DNA of 41,341 bases, taken from Planctomycetota bacterium. Its GTDB lineage: Bacteria > Planctomycetota > Planctomycetia > JALXBF01. The translations under genes were made by a program, and so were the position numbers. The stretch is from NCBI GenBank assembly GCA_026991575.1, contig JALXBF010000155.1, positions 1 through 41,341 on the forward strand. The letters run 5' to 3'. The first letter of the stretch is position 1. The number at the start of each line of letters is the position of its first letter. The notes under the pieces are model-generated. The model ran no database searches. It was not told the DNA's origin and saw only the letters and a list, made by a program, of their open reading frames with translations. Below are positions 8,238 to 15,707 of the stretch, in pieces.

Positions 8238-8286
8238 GGCACTCCGACCGCGTGCAAGCTCTCGCCACGCCCAATCAGACAGCGGC

Positions 8287-8329
8287 CCGTGCCGGGCCGG
8301 CGGTCCGTGTGGCGCCGGACCCGGCACGG
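8287..8329. terminator. Long GC-rich hairpin 3' of the DUF3365 gene
   Basis: CCGTGCCGGG (8287-8296) plus CCGGCG (8297-8302) pair with CGCCGG (8313-8318) plus CCCGGCACGG (8320-8329). This gives a 16-bp stem with one bulged A (8319) and a 10-base loop. It lies about 40 bases beyond the stop of the minus-strand DUF3365 gene. There is no T-run on either strand, so it is more likely an mRNA 3'-end stabiliser or a U-less terminator than a canonical intrinsic one. Confidence 0.45.
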
Positions 8330-8366
8330 TCGACGACGTCTGAACCGCAGCCGTCCGGTGCTCGCT

Positions 8367-8954
8367 TCACTTCTGCTGCTTCTGCTTGGGTGCGGGTGAA
8401 CGAAGGGGAATCGTATAGACCAGCGCCCCAACCGGTTGCCCTGGTTTGACGTTCTTGTAGTTGTCGTGGCACATGACGCACTTAGGCAGCACGACCGGCA
8501 CCGGGGTAGCTGCCCGGTAGAACCGCTTGCCACCCCGCTTTTCGACCCGCTCGACGTAACTCTTCCCCTGGCGTAGCAGCTTGACGGCAAGCTTCTCGAA
8601 CTCGTCCTGCGGCAGGTTTCCCTCGTCGGCCGGCTCGCCGCTCACATCGATCAACCTCACCTTGTGCCAGCCCCGCTTGCCGATTGCGTCGAACCACTGG
8701 ACGGCAGCTGCACCGGCCGGGAAATCGGTCTCGTTGTGCACGTACTTTTGCGTGATGAGCACGATAGCCAGTTTGTAGATGTCGTCTAGCATGCGAACCT
8801 CGCGGCGGGCCACAGGCAGGCTAACCTCTTTGGGAACATCTGCCGCGGTGTTCCGCTTCGGCTCGGCAGGTTTCTTAGCCGTATCGCCGGCAAGTGCGTA
8901 CATGGCCAGCGCAACTGTCGTAAGCGTTCCAACGAGGCATGCGATCTTGCGCAT
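8367..8954 (-). CDS. Exported monohaem DUF3365 (Tll0287-like) protein
   Basis: The 195-residue protein has a signal peptide (about 1-22, ending ALAGDTAKK). Its sensor-like fold ends in a c-type haem motif CVMCH (Cys159, Cys162, His163), followed by DNYKNVKPGQPVGALVYTIPL. This is the typical end of DUF3365 domains, which are periplasmic haem or redox sensing modules often found before histidine kinases. Here the domain stands alone, so it may be a small periplasmic electron carrier or sensor. ATG 8954 was chosen because GGAGG lies 6 bases upstream on the coding strand and it places the signal peptide first. The frame continues to 9488 but that part looks random. A promoter at 9146-9118 and the long hairpin after the stop suggest a single-gene transcript. 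Confidence 0.85.
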   Translation of the reverse strand: MRKIACLVGTLTTVALAMYALAGDTAKKPAEPKRNTAADVPKEVSLPVARREVRMLDDIYKLAIVLITQKYVHNETDFPAGAAAVQWFDAIGKRGWHKVRLIDVSGEPADEGNLPQDEFEKLAVKLLRQGKSYVERVEKRGGKRFYRAATPVPVVLPKCVMCHDNYKNVKPGQPVGALVYTIPLRSPAPKQKQQK

Positions 8955-9445
8955 CACCAGCCTCCGCTTGAAGAGAGGTTCTACTGTTGGGTGGGCCATC
9001 AGGGGCCGCAGTGGGCTCCAGAGGCAACAGGCCACCTGGCCCCGTACACCGTTGCACAAGCTGCGCTGAGGCGGGTCGCCTTTGGGGGGGACCCTCGTCA
9101 AGGAGGGTTTTAGAGCAAGGATAGCTAACTCTGGTTGACTTGTCAACTTTATCATATCTCCATGCGTGCCAGGCACCTCCGCGGCATGCCCGGCTGCTTG
9201 GTGGCGGACCGGCGCGGAGACGATTGGGCCATTCCACTGAGGTGGCGGCGACGGACTCCTGCCGTGCGTCCAGGCAACGCCTTGCTTGAAGAGGCGGTCC
9301 AATGCGTCGCTGCTTGCCCGCCAGCACCCGCCAATGCCGCCCCGTAGTCGACCGGGTAATGACGCGGGCTGACAACGCTGCTTGGCCCGGTCCGATCGGG
9401 CAGCCTTGCGAAAGCTGCCATCTGCCCGTAGCATGCGCGCGCAGC
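8955..9445. other. 491-bp divergent region
   Basis: The region lies between the starts of the DUF3365 gene (-) and the lipoyl-fold gene (+). The only supported element is the minus-strand promoter at 9118-9146. The frames that extend both neighbouring genes into this region are Arg/Pro/Gly-rich and unlike the genes themselves. Confidence 0.4.
9118..9146 (-). promoter_or_regulatory. Sigma-70-like promoter with overlapping palindrome
   Basis: On the minus strand, TTGACA (9146-9141, a perfect -35) is followed by exactly 17 bases and TATCCT (9123-9118, 4 of 6 matches to the -10 consensus). The expected start of transcription is about 155 bases before ATG 8954. The -35 box overlaps an inverted repeat, GTTGAC (9134-9139) and GTCAAC (9142-9147), with two bases between the arms. 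That is a good place for a repressor or activator to bind. The region is unusually AT-rich for this window. Confidence 0.55.
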
Positions 9446-9733
9446 ATGAATGAGGACTTCGGCATGGAGCTGTCCGAACGCATCCCAATTCGGGTGCCCG
9501 AGGTTGGACTTGAGCCCGAATGCGAGGTTCAGGTCAGCATGTGGTTTGCGCGACCGGGCGAGCTTGTGCTCGAGGGCGACCGGCTGGTGGAACTGCTCGC
9601 CGAGGATGTCACCTTCGACGTTACGGCACCGGTAACCGGGCGTGTCGTCGAGATCCTGCGTGACGTGGACGAGCCGGTCGAGCCCGGCGAAACGATCGGC
9701 TGGCTCGAAGCCAGCGTTGAAGACGCATGGTGA
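9446..9733 (+). CDS. Lipoyl/biotinyl-fold protein lacking the acceptor lysine
   Basis: The 95-residue protein is essentially one lipoyl-type beta-barrel. The segments are IRVPEVGLEPECEVQVSMWF, ARPGELVLEGDRLVELLAED, VTFDVTAPVTGRVVEILRDV and EPVEPGETIGWLE. In lipoylated domains the hairpin reads like ETDKATVEVPAP. Here it reads LAEDVTFDVTAP, so the lysine position holds Asp54. The whole protein contains no lysine, so it cannot carry lipoate or biotin on the usual residue. Its role is therefore unknown; it might be a decoy, a structural subunit or an interaction module. The start is ATG 9446; ATG 9464 is an alternative. It is not adjacent to any dehydrogenase E2 gene. LipA and a LipB relative lie 2-3 kb away on the other strand. 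Confidence 0.8.
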   Translation: MNEDFGMELSERIPIRVPEVGLEPECEVQVSMWFARPGELVLEGDRLVELLAEDVTFDVTAPVTGRVVEILRDVDEPVEPGETIGWLEASVEDAW

Positions 9734-10083
9734 AGAGCCAACGGGCTCTTGCGTAGAGGCAGTCACCCTCGGCCAGCCCTGCTCGCCCCGCGCCGCCGGC
9801 ACGTAGCAACGTTCCCGGCCATCGGCACCAAGCGCCACGCTGCCCGGCAGCAGAAGGTGTTACGGCGGCACGAGTGCTACCACGATCCGAGCACGCCCAC
9901 ACCACCAGCAGCGCCGGGCCCCGGGGCATGCGTGCAAAGCGTCGGCTTTGACCACGCTCTCCCGGCCTGGAGCGACCGAACGCAGATCGTCGGGGCAGCA
10001 CGCACTTGTCCCACTGGTGAGCGGCTGCAGGAATTGGTAAACTACGTGAGCGTAGCATCCTGCCGTGGTGGTGCCCGACGCTG
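9734..10083. other. 350-bp intergenic stretch
   Basis: No gene is recognised here. Near the right end TAAACT (10038-10043) lies 40 bases before the FHA gene and could be its -10. It overlaps a small hairpin, CTACG (10042-10046) with CGTAG (10051-10055) around TGAG. Other open frames (9749-10279 +, 9621-10058 -) are low-complexity. Confidence 0.35.
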
Positions 10084-10533
10084 GTGGCAGAGAACGCCGA
10101 GATCGCTCACAAGCCGAAGCTGTTTGTGCTCGTTCCCGTCGGCGGTAGCGGTCGACCGGTGCCTTTGCGCAGGCCGCTTTATGTGGTTGGCCGTTCGCGG
10201 CACGTGGACATCCGCATCCGGGACCGCGCCGTCTCCAAGGTTCACGCCATCCTGTTTAACTGCGCCGGCGCTCTACTGATCCGCGACCTTGGCAGCACGA
10301 ACGGTACACGGGTCAACGGCCAACGGATCCGATTGGGCGTGCTGCTACCCGGAGACAAGGTCAGCTTCGCCGCGCGCACCTTCGAGGTGAGGGTCCAGAC
10401 GCCCGATGACACAGACCGTGCCGGCTACCAGAAGACGGTGTGCGACATGGAAGCCCTTGATCCGGTCGAAGAGGAGCTGGCCGAGCCGAGTTCGCCGGTG
10501 ATTCGCGTAATGCGCAGCTCGCGTCGCCGTTAG
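10084..10533 (+). CDS. FHA-domain protein
   Basis: The 149-residue cytoplasmic protein is a single forkhead-associated domain, a phosphothreonine-binding module. The key pattern is present: Gly36-Arg37 (VVGRSRHVDIRI), Ser51 and His54 (VSKVHA), and Asn73 plus Asn78 (LGSTNGTRVNGQ). The C-terminal 40 residues form an acidic and then basic tail. Such proteins read the output of Ser/Thr kinases. A kinase gene lies about 5 kb upstream, but pairing with it is only inferred. The start is GTG 10084, without a strong ribosome binding site. The downstream gene starts 71 bp later in the same direction. Confidence 0.88.
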   Translation: MAENAEIAHKPKLFVLVPVGGSGRPVPLRRPLYVVGRSRHVDIRIRDRAVSKVHAILFNCAGALLIRDLGSTNGTRVNGQRIRLGVLLPGDKVSFAARTFEVRVQTPDDTDRAGYQKTVCDMEALDPVEEELAEPSSPVIRVMRSSRRR

Positions 10534-10604
10534 CACGGTCTGAAGCTCGCATTCGTCACGCCCGCCCGAGCCCAACTGTTGCGGACGTCTCTGAGGTCGC
10601 ACCC

Positions 10605-11504
10605 ATGGCAACGATAAACCGTCGCTCCTTCCTTGCGACCGCCCTTGCAGCAACCGCGGCCGCTGCTGCGGCAGCCCGACCCGCAGCAGCAATCGATCCG
10701 ATCCGGCGTAGGGGTCGGGCAAAGTTCAAATTGAGCCTGGCCGCCTACTCGTTCCGGTCCTATCTGACCGGCAAACGGCCCCGCTGGACCCTGGACGATT
10801 TCCTGGACTTCTGTGCCGATCAGCAGCTCGACGGCACTGAACCGACCTCCTACTACTTTCCCCGCCCTGTCACGGATGAGTATCTGAACCACTTAAAGGC
10901 CAAAGCCTTCCTGCTCGGGCTGGACATCTCCGGCACCGCGGTGCGCAACAATTTCTGCCTTCCGCCCGGGCCCGCCAGGCAGCGTGAACTGGCGCACGTA
11001 AAGCGTTGGGTAGACTATGCGGCGAAGCTAGGCGCTCCGGTCATACGCATCTTCTCCGGAGGCGTGCCCAAGGGCCGGACACTGGAGGAAGCGCGCAGAT
11101 GGTGCGTTGAAACCATCGAAGAGGCGTGCCAGTACGCCGGCTCGAAGGGGGTGTTCCTCGCGCTGGAGAACCACGGCGGCATTAGTACCACGGCCGAGGA
11201 TCTGTTGGCGGTTGTACGTCGAGTGCGGTCCCCCTGGTTTGGCGTGAACCTGGACACAGGCAATTTCCGCAGTCGCGATCCGTACCGCGACATTGAGCTC
11301 GTGGCGCCGTATGCGATCAACGTGCAGGTGAAGGTTGAGATCCGGCCGGCAGGCAGCGCCCGCCAACCGGCCGACCTGAAACGAATCGTGCGTCTCCTGG
11401 AACAGGCCGGTTACCGCGGGTACTTGGTGTTGGAGTACGAGGCTGCCGAGGACCCACTCACAGCGGTGCCGCGGTACCTGGAACAGCTCCGCTCGCTGAT
11501 CTGA
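10605..11504 (+). CDS. Tat-exported sugar phosphate isomerase/epimerase-like protein
   Basis: The 299-residue product begins with a twin-arginine signal (MATINRRSFLATALAAT, then an Ala-rich stretch ending near residue 29). It continues as an AP-endonuclease-2/xylose-isomerase-like TIM barrel. Recognisable strands are KLSLAAYSFRSYLTG, GLDISGTAVRN, VIRIFSGGVP, VFLALENHGG (metal-binding Glu), WFGVNLDTGNF (Asp) and GYLVLEYEAAED (Glu). The family includes isomerases and epimerases of sugars and inositols. Planctomycetes carry many exported members next to sulfatase or dehydrogenase genes, but no such partner is present here, so the substrate is unknown. The start is ATG 10605, with GAGG about 9 bases upstream. 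It ends tail-to-tail with lipA, 111 bp apart. Confidence 0.9.
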   Translation: MATINRRSFLATALAATAAAAAAARPAAAIDPIRRRGRAKFKLSLAAYSFRSYLTGKRPRWTLDDFLDFCADQQLDGTEPTSYYFPRPVTDEYLNHLKAKAFLLGLDISGTAVRNNFCLPPGPARQRELAHVKRWVDYAAKLGAPVIRIFSGGVPKGRTLEEARRWCVETIEEACQYAGSKGVFLALENHGGISTTAEDLLAVVRRVRSPWFGVNLDTGNFRSRDPYRDIELVAPYAINVQVKVEIRPAGSARQPADLKRIVRLLEQAGYRGYLVLEYEAAEDPLTAVPRYLEQLRSLI

Positions 11505-11615
11505 TCCGGCACGCCTCCCGCGGGGATGACCAGATGGCTTGTTGGCAAGCAAGGGACATGCTCGGCCCGTGATCCGATCAGCCGAACCCACCTGGTTTGC
11601 GCACGCTCAAGACGC

Positions 11616-12578
11616 TCATGCATGCTCGCGGGCATCAGGGGATATGGGCTGGCGGTTCCGGGTCGATGCGGCGGTGGACCGGACCGCAGCAATTACCTCC
11701 TCGGCCTGGTAGCTGCTCCGTACGAAGGGCCCGCAAGCAACGGCGCGGAACCCGAACTTGCGCGCCAGCCGCTCCAGTTCTTCGAACTCCTTCGGCGTCA
11801 CATAACGCACGACCGGCATCCGCTCCGGCGCAGGTTGAAGGTACTGGCCGACGGTGAGAATGTCGCAGCCGACGGCACGCAGGTCTGCGAAGACCTCGAG
11901 CAACTCGTCCCACGTCTCGCCCAGCCCGACCATCAAGCCGCTCTTGGTGGCGACCTCTGGGGCAAGCTCCTTGCTGAGTTGCAGCAGCCTGAGGCTGCGG
12001 CGGTAGTCCGCGTTCCGCCGGACTCGGTCGTAGAGCCTTGGCACGGTTTCGACATTGTGGTTCAGGACCTCGGGTCGAGCGTCGAGGACGGTCCGCAGCG
12101 CGTGCCAGTCACCGCGGAAATCGGGTATCAGAACTTCGATGGTCGCGCCGGTCCGCCGGCGGACGCTGCGGATAACCGCGGCAAAGTGGCTGGCACCGCC
12201 GTCTGGCAGGTCGTCGCGGGTTACGGAGGTGATCACGACGTGCTTCAGGCCTAGTCGCGCGGCAGCCTCCGCAACCCGCTCCGGCTCATCCGGTTCCGGT
12301 GGTGCCGGCTTGCCGCGTTGGACGGAGCAGAAGGAGCATGGTCGGGTGCAGACGTTGCCCAGAATCATGAACGTGGCCGTCAGCCGCGCGTAGCACTCTG
12401 GCCGATTTGGGCACCGTGCGTTTTCGCAGACGGTCTCCAACCGCAGCTCACGCAGCACGCGGGTGGTTAGCGCGTTGAAGTTGCCGCGCGGCAACGGACG
12501 CTTCAGCCACTGCGGGAGCCGAGGCCGCCAGGCGGCCGAGGACGGCTTAGGATCGACGAGCGGTAACTGCTGCATCAC
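11616..12578 (-). CDS. lipA: Lipoyl synthase (radical SAM)
   Basis: LipA inserts two sulfur atoms into protein-bound octanoyl chains to make lipoate. The 320-residue product has the auxiliary cluster motif Cys51-x4-Cys56-x5-Cys62 (CENARCPNRPEC). It has the radical-SAM motif Cys77-x3-Cys81-x2-Cys84 (CTRPCSFC). It also has ITSVTRDDLPDGGASHF, LNHNVETVPRLY, KSGLMVGLGET and the C-terminal SSY segment (RSSYQAEE) whose Ser binds the auxiliary cluster. All needed residues are present, so it should be active. The start is GTG 12578 or ATG 12575. The 5' end overlaps the lipB-like gene by 32 bp, so the two are surely co-transcribed from the promoter near 13350. Confidence 0.97.
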   Translation of the reverse strand: MMQQLPLVDPKPSSAAWRPRLPQWLKRPLPRGNFNALTTRVLRELRLETVCENARCPNRPECYARLTATFMILGNVCTRPCSFCSVQRGKPAPPEPDEPERVAEAAARLGLKHVVITSVTRDDLPDGGASHFAAVIRSVRRRTGATIEVLIPDFRGDWHALRTVLDARPEVLNHNVETVPRLYDRVRRNADYRRSLRLLQLSKELAPEVATKSGLMVGLGETWDELLEVFADLRAVGCDILTVGQYLQPAPERMPVVRYVTPKEFEELERLARKFGFRAVACGPFVRSSYQAEEVIAAVRSTAASTRNRQPISPDAREHA

Positions 12579-13287
12579 CGCGTAGCCGGACGTTCAGCAG
12601 GTGGTCGCCTGCCGTGACGAAGTAGTCTTCAATCATAAAGGCTTGGGTGAAATGCCGCACGGTCGCCTCTCGGACCTTGGCCATAGGCGTCGGTTTGGCC
12701 CGGAGCGCTTCGATCGTGGTGGCCCGGACTGGCCGCAGGGGTTGCAGCTGCAGCAGGTGGAAGCGGTCCGGACACAGGGAGACGTTGATCCAGAACCCGA
12801 ACGTCGCAACATGCCGGTGTGCAGCAAGGCCCCAGCCGGCCAGCAAGCGTCCACCGCAGAACACGTAGCCGCCCCGCTTGAATTCGACCGGATCGACAAC
12901 CAGTTCGCGTAGCACGGCACGCAGCACGGCCACGAGCCGGCGTCGATAGCTACCGAGGTCCATTCCTGCAAGCGGGTAGACCGGATACGCCACTAGCTGG
13001 CCCGGCAGATGCAGCCAGCAGCCGCCGCCGCGGTTCACCCAGTGCAGGGTCACGCCCGCACGGCGAAGCTGCTCGTCGTCCCAGGCGATCTGGCCACGAC
13101 TGCCGGTGCGGCCAATGGTCACCGAGGGAGGATGCTCGCAGAGCAATAGCGCCGCTAACCGGCCAGGCTGGCCCGATGCCTCGTAGGCCAGGCGGCGCTG
13201 CAGGTAGAGTGCATCGTCGACGGTGATCTGCCCGAGCAGATACACCTGCAGCGACGGCGCGTTGTACCGCCTGGCACGATCGTGCAT
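12547..13287 (-). CDS. LipB-like octanoyltransferase with an altered active site
   Basis: The 246-residue protein has the LipB fold signature: LLLCEHPPSVTIGRTG, a possible relative of the RGGQVTYHGPGQ motif as RGGGCWLHLPGQLVAYPV, and FGFWINVSL near the place of HGLALNV. LipB works with a Lys (KICSLG region) and a Cys (NPCG region). Here the matching places read GGRLLAGWG (Arg147 or Leu148) and LQPLRPV (Leu184), so neither residue is seen. Cys143 and Cys172 lie nearby and could be substitutes. It overlaps lipA by 32 bp, which argues for a role in lipoate assembly. It may be a diverged octanoyltransferase, a ligase-like enzyme or a non-catalytic partner. The start is ATG 13287; the Shine-Dalgarno is weak. 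Confidence 0.8.
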   Translation of the reverse strand: MHDRARRYNAPSLQVYLLGQITVDDALYLQRRLAYEASGQPGRLAALLLCEHPPSVTIGRTGSRGQIAWDDEQLRRAGVTLHWVNRGGGCWLHLPGQLVAYPVYPLAGMDLGSYRRRLVAVLRAVLRELVVDPVEFKRGGYVFCGGRLLAGWGLAAHRHVATFGFWINVSLCPDRFHLLQLQPLRPVRATTIEALRAKPTPMAKVREATVRHFTQAFMIEDYFVTAGDHLLNVRLRGDAAVTARRS

Positions 13288-13765
13288 CGTCTTCGGCCAC
13301 TCACAGGCTCAGTTCTGCGGGACATCCGTTGCCATTAAAGCGGCTGGTTGCCCCACCGACAAGGGGAACAAACTGGGTACCCCAGCCGGAGGGGCCGTGT
13401 CGTACCACGGCCGCGGGCTATGCGGCCAGGTGGCCGAACGCCATCGGCCACTGTCACGCTTTCGCCCACGGGGCCACGCATTCAGTGTAACGTGGCGTAG
13501 CAGGCGGCGTTGCTTACGTGACGGCACGACTCCGGCTTGCGTGCCCGCGGCGCCACTGATGACATATCCGCGCACTCTGCGGCGGGCTCGGCGGCCCGGT
13601 GACCCTCGCGGCAAACGGACTGTCGTTGACGCGAGCTATCGAAGCCGGTAGGAAGGCGACCGAGACACCGGCAACGACTTGAAGCCACTGGGCGTTGTTG
13701 CCACATCCTGGGATGCATCTGCCGAGCAATCACGCAGTGATCGCTGCATCATTTCGAGGTGGCCT
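13288..13765. other. 478-bp divergent region between lipB-like and glmS genes
   Basis: The region holds the minus-strand promoter for the lipB-like/lipA pair (13334-13362) and the glmS ribosome binding site. I see no glmS ribozyme-like core. Other open frames (13223-13651 +, 13309-13614 -) lack motifs. Confidence 0.4.
13334..13362 (-). promoter_or_regulatory. Predicted promoter of the lipB-like/lipA operon
   Basis: On the minus strand, TTGTCG (13362-13357, 4 of 6 matches to -35) is followed by 17 bases and TTTAAT (13339-13334, 5 of 6 matches to -10). It is about 47 bases upstream of the ATG at 13287. Spacing and position both fit. Confidence 0.5.
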
Positions 13766-15631
13766 ATGTGCGGCATTGTCGGATTCGTTGGCAAACGGCC
13801 TGCTCAGGACATCCTGGTCGAGAGTCTCCGCCTCCTGGAGTATCGCGGCTACGATTCGGCCGGTGTGGCCACGGTGAAGCGTGGCGAGCTCTTTGTGCGC
13901 AAGCGAGCCGGGCGGATCGACGATCTGGCTGAGTTACTTCGCCAGGATCCGGTCCCGGGCTTCTGCGGCATCGGTCACACTCGATGGGCCACGCACGGCG
14001 CGCCGACCGACTCCAACGCCCACCCCCACGTGGGCGGCAACGGGCTGGTGGCAGTCGTACACAACGGCGTCATCGAGAATTACGCGACCTTGCGCCAACG
14101 GCTGGAAGCGCTTGGCTATGAGTTTCAAAGTGACACCGATACGGAAGCCATCGCGCATCTGATCGCCCATCACCTGGTCAGTTTGCACGAAGAGGGCCAT
14201 AACGGCGCTCCCGGTGAGGCGCTGGTTGAGGCGGTCCGGCAAGCTACGGCACAGCTGAAAGGTACCTATGGCATCGCCGTCATCTCGCCGCTTTACCCGG
14301 ACATGATCGTCGGTGCGCGGCTGGGCAGCCCGTTGGTTCTGGGCGTCGGTCGCTCGGAGCATTTCCTGGCCAGCGACTCTGCCGCCCTGGTCCGGCACAC
14401 CGGTCGGGTGGTTTACCTGAACGACGGCGAAATCGTCACGGTCCGAGCCGACGAATTCCAGGTGGAACACATCGAACGCGGCGCGGTTGTGCCCAGCATC
14501 CAAACGCTGGACTGGTCGGCCGAAGACACGGACAAGGGCCCGTATCCTCACTACATGCTGAAGGAGATCTTCGAACAGCCTCGCGCGATTGAGAACGCCA
14601 TGCGGGGCCGGATCAATGACGCTGACGCCACGGCTCACTTCGGTGGCCTGAATCTCACGCCCCAGCAGCTTGCCCAGGTCCGGCGCATCATCCTGACCGG
14701 CTGCGGAACGAGCTGGCATGCGGGCCTGGTGGGTGAGTACCTGATCGAGGAGTTCGCTCGGATCCCGGTGGAGGTGGAATACGCCAGTGAGCTGCGCTAC
14801 CGCAATCCCCCGATCGAACCGGGCACGATCGTGTTTGCCATTGCCCAATCGGGCGAGACGGCCGACACGCTGGCGGCGCTGCGGGAATCGAAGCGGAAGG
14901 GGATCCCGACGCTTGCCATCGTCAACGTGGTCGGCAGCACGATTGCTCGTGAAGCCGACGGCGGCATCTACCTGCACGCCGGTCCGGAGATCGGGGTAGC
15001 CAGCACCAAGGCGTTCACCGCTCAGATCACCGTGCTGACCCTGCTGGCCGTGTACCTGGGGCGCATGCGGCACCTGTCTGCCCCGGCCGGCGCTCGCCTG
15101 CTGGCGAATCTGCGTCGGATGCCGGAGATCGTGCAGCGGACGCTGGAAGAGGTGCACGATCCGGTTCGGGAACTGGCACACAAGTACCACAATGCACGGA
15201 ACTTCTTGTACCTGGGCCGCCACTATAACTTCCCCATCGCGCTGGAAGGCGCCCTGAAGTTGAAGGAAATCAGCTACATCCATGCCGAAGGGTTGCCGGC
15301 GGCCGAGATGAAACACGGACCGATCGCGCTGGTTGACGAGCAGACCCCATCGGTGATCATTAACCCACGGGGCTGGGTCTACGAGAAGGTCATGGCCAAT
15401 CTGGAGGAGATCAAAGCGCGGAAAGGTCCGGTGATCGCCATCGCGAATGAGGGTGATACGGAGATCGCCCGGCGCGCGGACGATGTCGTGTACGTGCCTG
15501 CGGTTGAGGACTACCTGCAGCCGCTGGTGACGGTAATTCCTCTCCAGTTACTCGCTTACTACATTGCCGTCCTCCGCGGCTGTGACGTCGACAAACCGCG
15601 GAACCTGGCCAAGAGCGTCACGGTCGAGTAG
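13766..15631 (+). CDS. glmS: Glutamine-fructose-6-phosphate aminotransferase
   Basis: GlmS makes glucosamine-6-phosphate from fructose-6-phosphate and glutamine, the first step to amino sugars of the cell envelope. The 621-residue product starts MCGIVGFVG, so Cys2 becomes the N-terminal nucleophile of the glutaminase domain (about 1-230; GIGHTRWATHGAPTDSNAHP, VHNGVIENY). Two SIS sugar-isomerase domains follow (GCGTSWHAG, FAIAQSGETADTLAAL, VASTKAFTAQI; then LYLGRHYNFPIALEGALKLK, AEGLPAAEMKHGPIALV). It ends KSVTVE, the conserved tail. ATG 13766 was chosen because Cys must follow Met, and GAGG (13756-13759) lies 6 bases upstream. The frame is open upstream to 13679 but those codons are not part of the family. 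Confidence 0.98.
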   Translation: MCGIVGFVGKRPAQDILVESLRLLEYRGYDSAGVATVKRGELFVRKRAGRIDDLAELLRQDPVPGFCGIGHTRWATHGAPTDSNAHPHVGGNGLVAVVHNGVIENYATLRQRLEALGYEFQSDTDTEAIAHLIAHHLVSLHEEGHNGAPGEALVEAVRQATAQLKGTYGIAVISPLYPDMIVGARLGSPLVLGVGRSEHFLASDSAALVRHTGRVVYLNDGEIVTVRADEFQVEHIERGAVVPSIQTLDWSAEDTDKGPYPHYMLKEIFEQPRAIENAMRGRINDADATAHFGGLNLTPQQLAQVRRIILTGCGTSWHAGLVGEYLIEEFARIPVEVEYASELRYRNPPIEPGTIVFAIAQSGETADTLAALRESKRKGIPTLAIVNVVGSTIAREADGGIYLHAGPEIGVASTKAFTAQITVLTLLAVYLGRMRHLSAPAGARLLANLRRMPEIVQRTLEEVHDPVRELAHKYHNARNFLYLGRHYNFPIALEGALKLKEISYIHAEGLPAAEMKHGPIALVDEQTPSVIINPRGWVYEKVMANLEEIKARKGPVIAIANEGDTEIARRADDVVYVPAVEDYLQPLVTVIPLQLLAYYIAVLRGCDVDKPRNLAKSVTVE

Positions 15632-15648
15632 ACTCCGGGGATTTGTGC

Positions 15649-15654
15649 TACAGT
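15649..15654 (+). promoter_or_regulatory. Possible -10 element (TACAGT) before the GNAT gene
   Basis: TACAGT sits 18 bases after the glmS stop and 53 bases before the acetyltransferase start, in the context TTGTGCTACAGTAGG. No -35 box is evident. It may give the downstream genes their own promoter. Confidence 0.25.
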
Positions 15655-15707
15655 AGGCTACGCTGCCCCAGACCACCCGAGTCGTTGTCGGCAACGGAGG
15701 ACGCGCT

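Larger units (their letters stand above)
7992..8366. other. 375-bp convergent stretch with two hairpins
   Basis: The stretch lies between the 3' ends of the anti-sigma gene (+) and the DUF3365 gene (-). The only open frames (8159-8449 +, 8172-8399 +) are low-complexity and antisense to the DUF3365 gene at their end. The two hairpins listed separately are the main content. Confidence 0.4.

Noticed and set aside
8955-9488. N-terminal extension of the DUF3365 frame to 9488
   Set aside because: A signal peptide begins at residue 1 from ATG 8954 with a good Shine-Dalgarno. The extension crosses the promoter at 9118-9146 and reads as random sequence.
13288-13765. glmS ribozyme upstream of glmS
   Set aside because: I looked for the ribozyme core upstream of the start and found no matching conserved segments.
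13934-15316. 460-codon open frame on the minus strand across glmS
   Set aside because: Fully antisense to glmS, which has every family motif. Long antisense frames are common in GC-rich genes. The translation has no recognisable motif.
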